Positions 7,381 through 8,397 of a stretch of DNA of 8,397 nucleotides are shown here, one piece after another; within the stretch, counting starts at the first letter, position 1; each line of letters opens with the position of its first letter. The translations under genes and the position numbers were made by a program. The stretch is from Deltaproteobacteria bacterium (GTDB lineage: Bacteria; Myxococcota_A; UBA9042; DTJE01): NCBI GenBank assembly GCA_016784945.1, contig JADHTP010000131.1, positions 1-8,397 on the forward strand, in the 5' to 3' direction. Under the pieces are notes generated by a model. That model ran no database searches. It saw only the letters and a program-made list of their open reading frames with translations, and was not told the DNA's origin.

Positions 7381-7685
7381 TGTTCGAACCCCCTGCTATA
7401 AACCACGGTTCAGGTCGTTTGCCCGGCCCGATCCGCTCCGGCCTGAATCAGTGCAATATCGGGACCATGAACCACGACACTCCCTAACCAGCCGTTTACG
7501 CAGCATTTAATCCTCCACCCCCCCGTCCAATCCATTGGTCGTTCGGGGAGGACCACCCTTGGGGCCGGCAAAACCCATGACAAAAAAGTCATGGTGGTGA
7601 CAAGATTCTGCGGAGCTGACCCCCTCGAAATCACCGTGAAAGCCAGCCAGACAATGTAGAAACGCGCTTGGAAGTGTGAGATTTG
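7381..7685. other. Sigma factor-nrdJ divergent intergenic region, proximal part without a recognised gene
   Basis: About 300 bases separate the sigma factor start from the nrdJ control elements. The open frames on either strand translate to peptides with no recognisable family or composition bias. The stretch holds one perfect inverted repeat at 7575-7594 and a short palindrome CCAATccATTGG at 7528-7539. The Shine-Dalgarno of the sigma gene lies at its left end. I see no tRNA, no T-run terminator, and no clear promoter for the leftward gene, though that promoter must lie here. Confidence 0.6.
7575..7594. repeat. Perfect inverted repeat with an A6 loop
   Basis: CCATGAC and GTCATGG are perfect 7-bp complements separated by AAAAAA. 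It is not followed by a T-run, so a terminator is unlikely. It could be a binding site for a dimeric regulator, or a hairpin in the leader of the leftward sigma transcript if that starts upstream. Function unknown. Confidence 0.6.
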
Positions 7686-7701
7686 AAACAATACCTGGTA
7701 C
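7686..7701 (+). promoter_or_regulatory. Weak upstream NrdR box (candidate)
   Basis: AAACAATACCTGGTAC matches the NrdR consensus ACACWATATATWGTGT at about 10 of 16 positions. Alone it would not be convincing. It starts exactly 32 bp before the stronger box, and tandem NrdR sites are known to be spaced by whole helical turns (about 31-32 bp). Confidence 0.45.
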
Positions 7702-7717
7702 TGCATGCCCCCAACTA

Positions 7718-7733
7718 CCACAATATCTTGTGC
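7718..7733 (+). promoter_or_regulatory. NrdR box upstream of nrdJ
   Basis: The core CACAATATCTTGTG matches the NrdR palindrome CACWATATATWGTG at 13 of 14 positions, with C for A near the centre. NrdR is the ATP/dATP-sensing repressor of ribonucleotide reductase genes. The box ends seven bases before the -35 hexamer of the nrdJ promoter, where a repressor could block RNA polymerase. The regulator gene itself is not in this window. Confidence 0.75.
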
Positions 7734-7740
7734 TTTTTTC

Positions 7741-7769
7741 TTGACAGCCCGCAGGGGCACGATTAGCAT
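7741..7769 (+). promoter_or_regulatory. Sigma-70 promoter of nrdJ
   Basis: A perfect -35 TTGACA at 7741-7746 is followed by a 17-bp spacer and a -10 TAGCAT at 7764-7769 (4 of 6 matches to TATAAT). Transcription would start near 7776, giving a leader of about 85 nt before nrdJ. The NrdR boxes lie immediately upstream. Confidence 0.7.
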
Positions 7770-7795
7770 TCGTTGAAAGGGGAACAGACCGGTAG

Positions 7796-7830
7796 CCGGA
7801 CCTCCGAACAGGTCCGGTGATTCGTTTTTT
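7796..7830 (+). terminator. Hairpin plus T6 in the nrdJ leader, possible attenuator
   Basis: CCGGACCT at 7796-7803 pairs perfectly with AGGTCCGG at 7810-7817 around the loop CCGAAC. Six T follow at 7825-7830, after a 7-base gap. An upstream ACCGG (7788-7792) could pair instead with CCGGT (7814-7818), giving a competing fold. The gap before the T-run is longer than in a classical intrinsic terminator, so it may instead be a stabilising 5' hairpin. It lies between the promoter and the nrdJ ribosome binding site. Confidence 0.4.
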
Positions 7831-7861
7831 GGGGTTCGAATTGCGTGGAGGCGACCGAGGA

Positions 7862-8397
7862 ATGGCCAACGGACTGTTTGACGCTCTGGCTCAAGGACCG
7901 GTCACGAAGACCGATGACGACAACAACAAGGACAAGGAGCCCGTCTCCGGAAAGATGAAGGATATCAAGGAAAAAAAGGGTCTGGCGTTTTCCAGGCGGT
8001 TTACCGACGGCAAGACGCCCCCCATGGACATGGTGGAGTGGGAGCAACGGGTGGCCGCCATCACCGCCGAGGACGGGACCGATGTCTTCCGGCAGGACGA
8101 CGTGGAGTTCCCCGTTTTCTACTCGCAGTCCGCCACCAACGTGATCGCGTCAAAGTATTTCCGCGGCACCCTGGGCACCGCCAACCGCGAGAACAGCGTC
8201 CGCGACATGATCCTGCGGGTGACCGACACCCTGGCCGGCTGGGGACGCAAGAACGGATACTTTTCCGACGACGAGTCGGCCGGCGCCTTCCACGACGAAC
8301 TGACCTGGCTCGTCGTGAACCAGTACGGGACCTTCAACAGCCCGGTCTGGTTCAACGTGGGTGTGGAAAAGAAGCCCCAGTGCTCGGCCTGTTTCAT
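7862..8397 (+). CDS. nrdJ: Vitamin B12-dependent ribonucleotide reductase, class II, NrdJ (5' part)
   Basis: Class II reductases use adenosylcobalamin to convert ribonucleotides to deoxyribonucleotides, with or without oxygen. The window holds 178 full codons of the N-terminal part. After a Lys/Asp-rich stretch of about 39 residues come GLAFSRRFT (40-48), SATNVIASKYFRGTLGT, a WGRKNGYF segment, NQYGTFNSPVWFNVGV (153-168) and PQCSACF at the edge. C177 is the likely N-terminal member of the redox-active cysteine pair, by family comparison. The ATG at 7862 has GGAGG ten bases upstream (7847-7851) and a second GAGGA abutting it. It is divergent from the sigma factor gene and is likely controlled by the NrdR boxes and promoter just upstream. 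No cobalamin riboswitch signature was seen in the leader. Catalytic domains beyond the window could not be checked. Confidence 0.95.
   Translation, partial: MANGLFDALAQGPVTKTDDDNNKDKEPVSGKMKDIKEKKGLAFSRRFTDGKTPPMDMVEWEQRVAAITAEDGTDVFRQDDVEFPVFYSQSATNVIASKYFRGTLGTANRENSVRDMILRVTDTLAGWGRKNGYFSDDESAGAFHDELTWLVVNQYGTFNSPVWFNVGVEKKPQCSACF

Noticed and set aside
7381..7400. tRNA T-loop-like GTTCGAAC next to the sigma gene start (and TTCGAAT at 7835)
   Set aside because: No matching T-stem, anticodon arm or acceptor stem could be found around either motif on either strand.
6052..7401. Long plus-strand open frame opposite the sigma factor gene
   Set aside because: It is antisense to a clear sigma-70 gene, rich in His, Gly and Val as expected from reverse reading of GC-rich codons, and matches no family.
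7410..7769. Minus-strand open frame of 119 codons in the intergenic region
   Set aside because: It overlaps the nrdJ promoter and NrdR box, has no clear ribosome binding site, and its translation resembles no known family.

Overview
The window is from a GC-rich Gram-negative (diderm) bacterium. It carries the insertase for outer-membrane proteins (BamA) and the ABC machinery that releases lipoproteins to the outer membrane (LolD and LolC/E). The gene order lysS-lolC/E-lolD-bamA is, from general knowledge, familiar from Deltaproteobacteria such as Geobacter and from some uncultured diderm phyla. The phylum cannot be fixed from this window alone.

Layout: positions 1-5762, all on the minus strand, form a tightly packed run transcribed as lysS, lolC/E, lolD, bamA. 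The gaps are 5 bp, 28 bp and a 4-bp overlap, which strongly suggests one operon. bamA is cut by the window edge just before the barrel's loop-6 motif. Upstream of lysS is a 163-bp gap with two unrelated 7-bp tandem repeats. Beyond it, also on the minus strand, lies an RpoD-like sigma-70 gene (5926-7380) that lacks region 1.1. A 481-bp intergenic region follows, and then nrdJ on the plus strand (7862 onward), a B12-dependent class II ribonucleotide reductase truncated by the window end.

The intergenic region in front of nrdJ is the most information-rich non-coding part. It has one near-consensus NrdR box and a weaker partner exactly 32 bp upstream, followed by a TTGACA-17 bp-TAGCAT promoter. 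The roughly 85-nt leader contains a perfect 8-bp hairpin and a run of six T. I read this as NrdR-repressed nrdJ with possible attenuation in the leader. No B12 riboswitch was seen.

Functionally, the minus-strand operon links lysine charging to envelope biogenesis: LolCDE extracts lipoproteins from the inner membrane, and BamA inserts beta-barrels into the outer membrane. All five proteins are known families. I found no convincing novel multi-gene system. The points worth a second look are regulatory or structural variants: the nrdJ leader, an extra membrane helix and insert in LolC/E, the heptamer repeats, and the atypical sigma factor.
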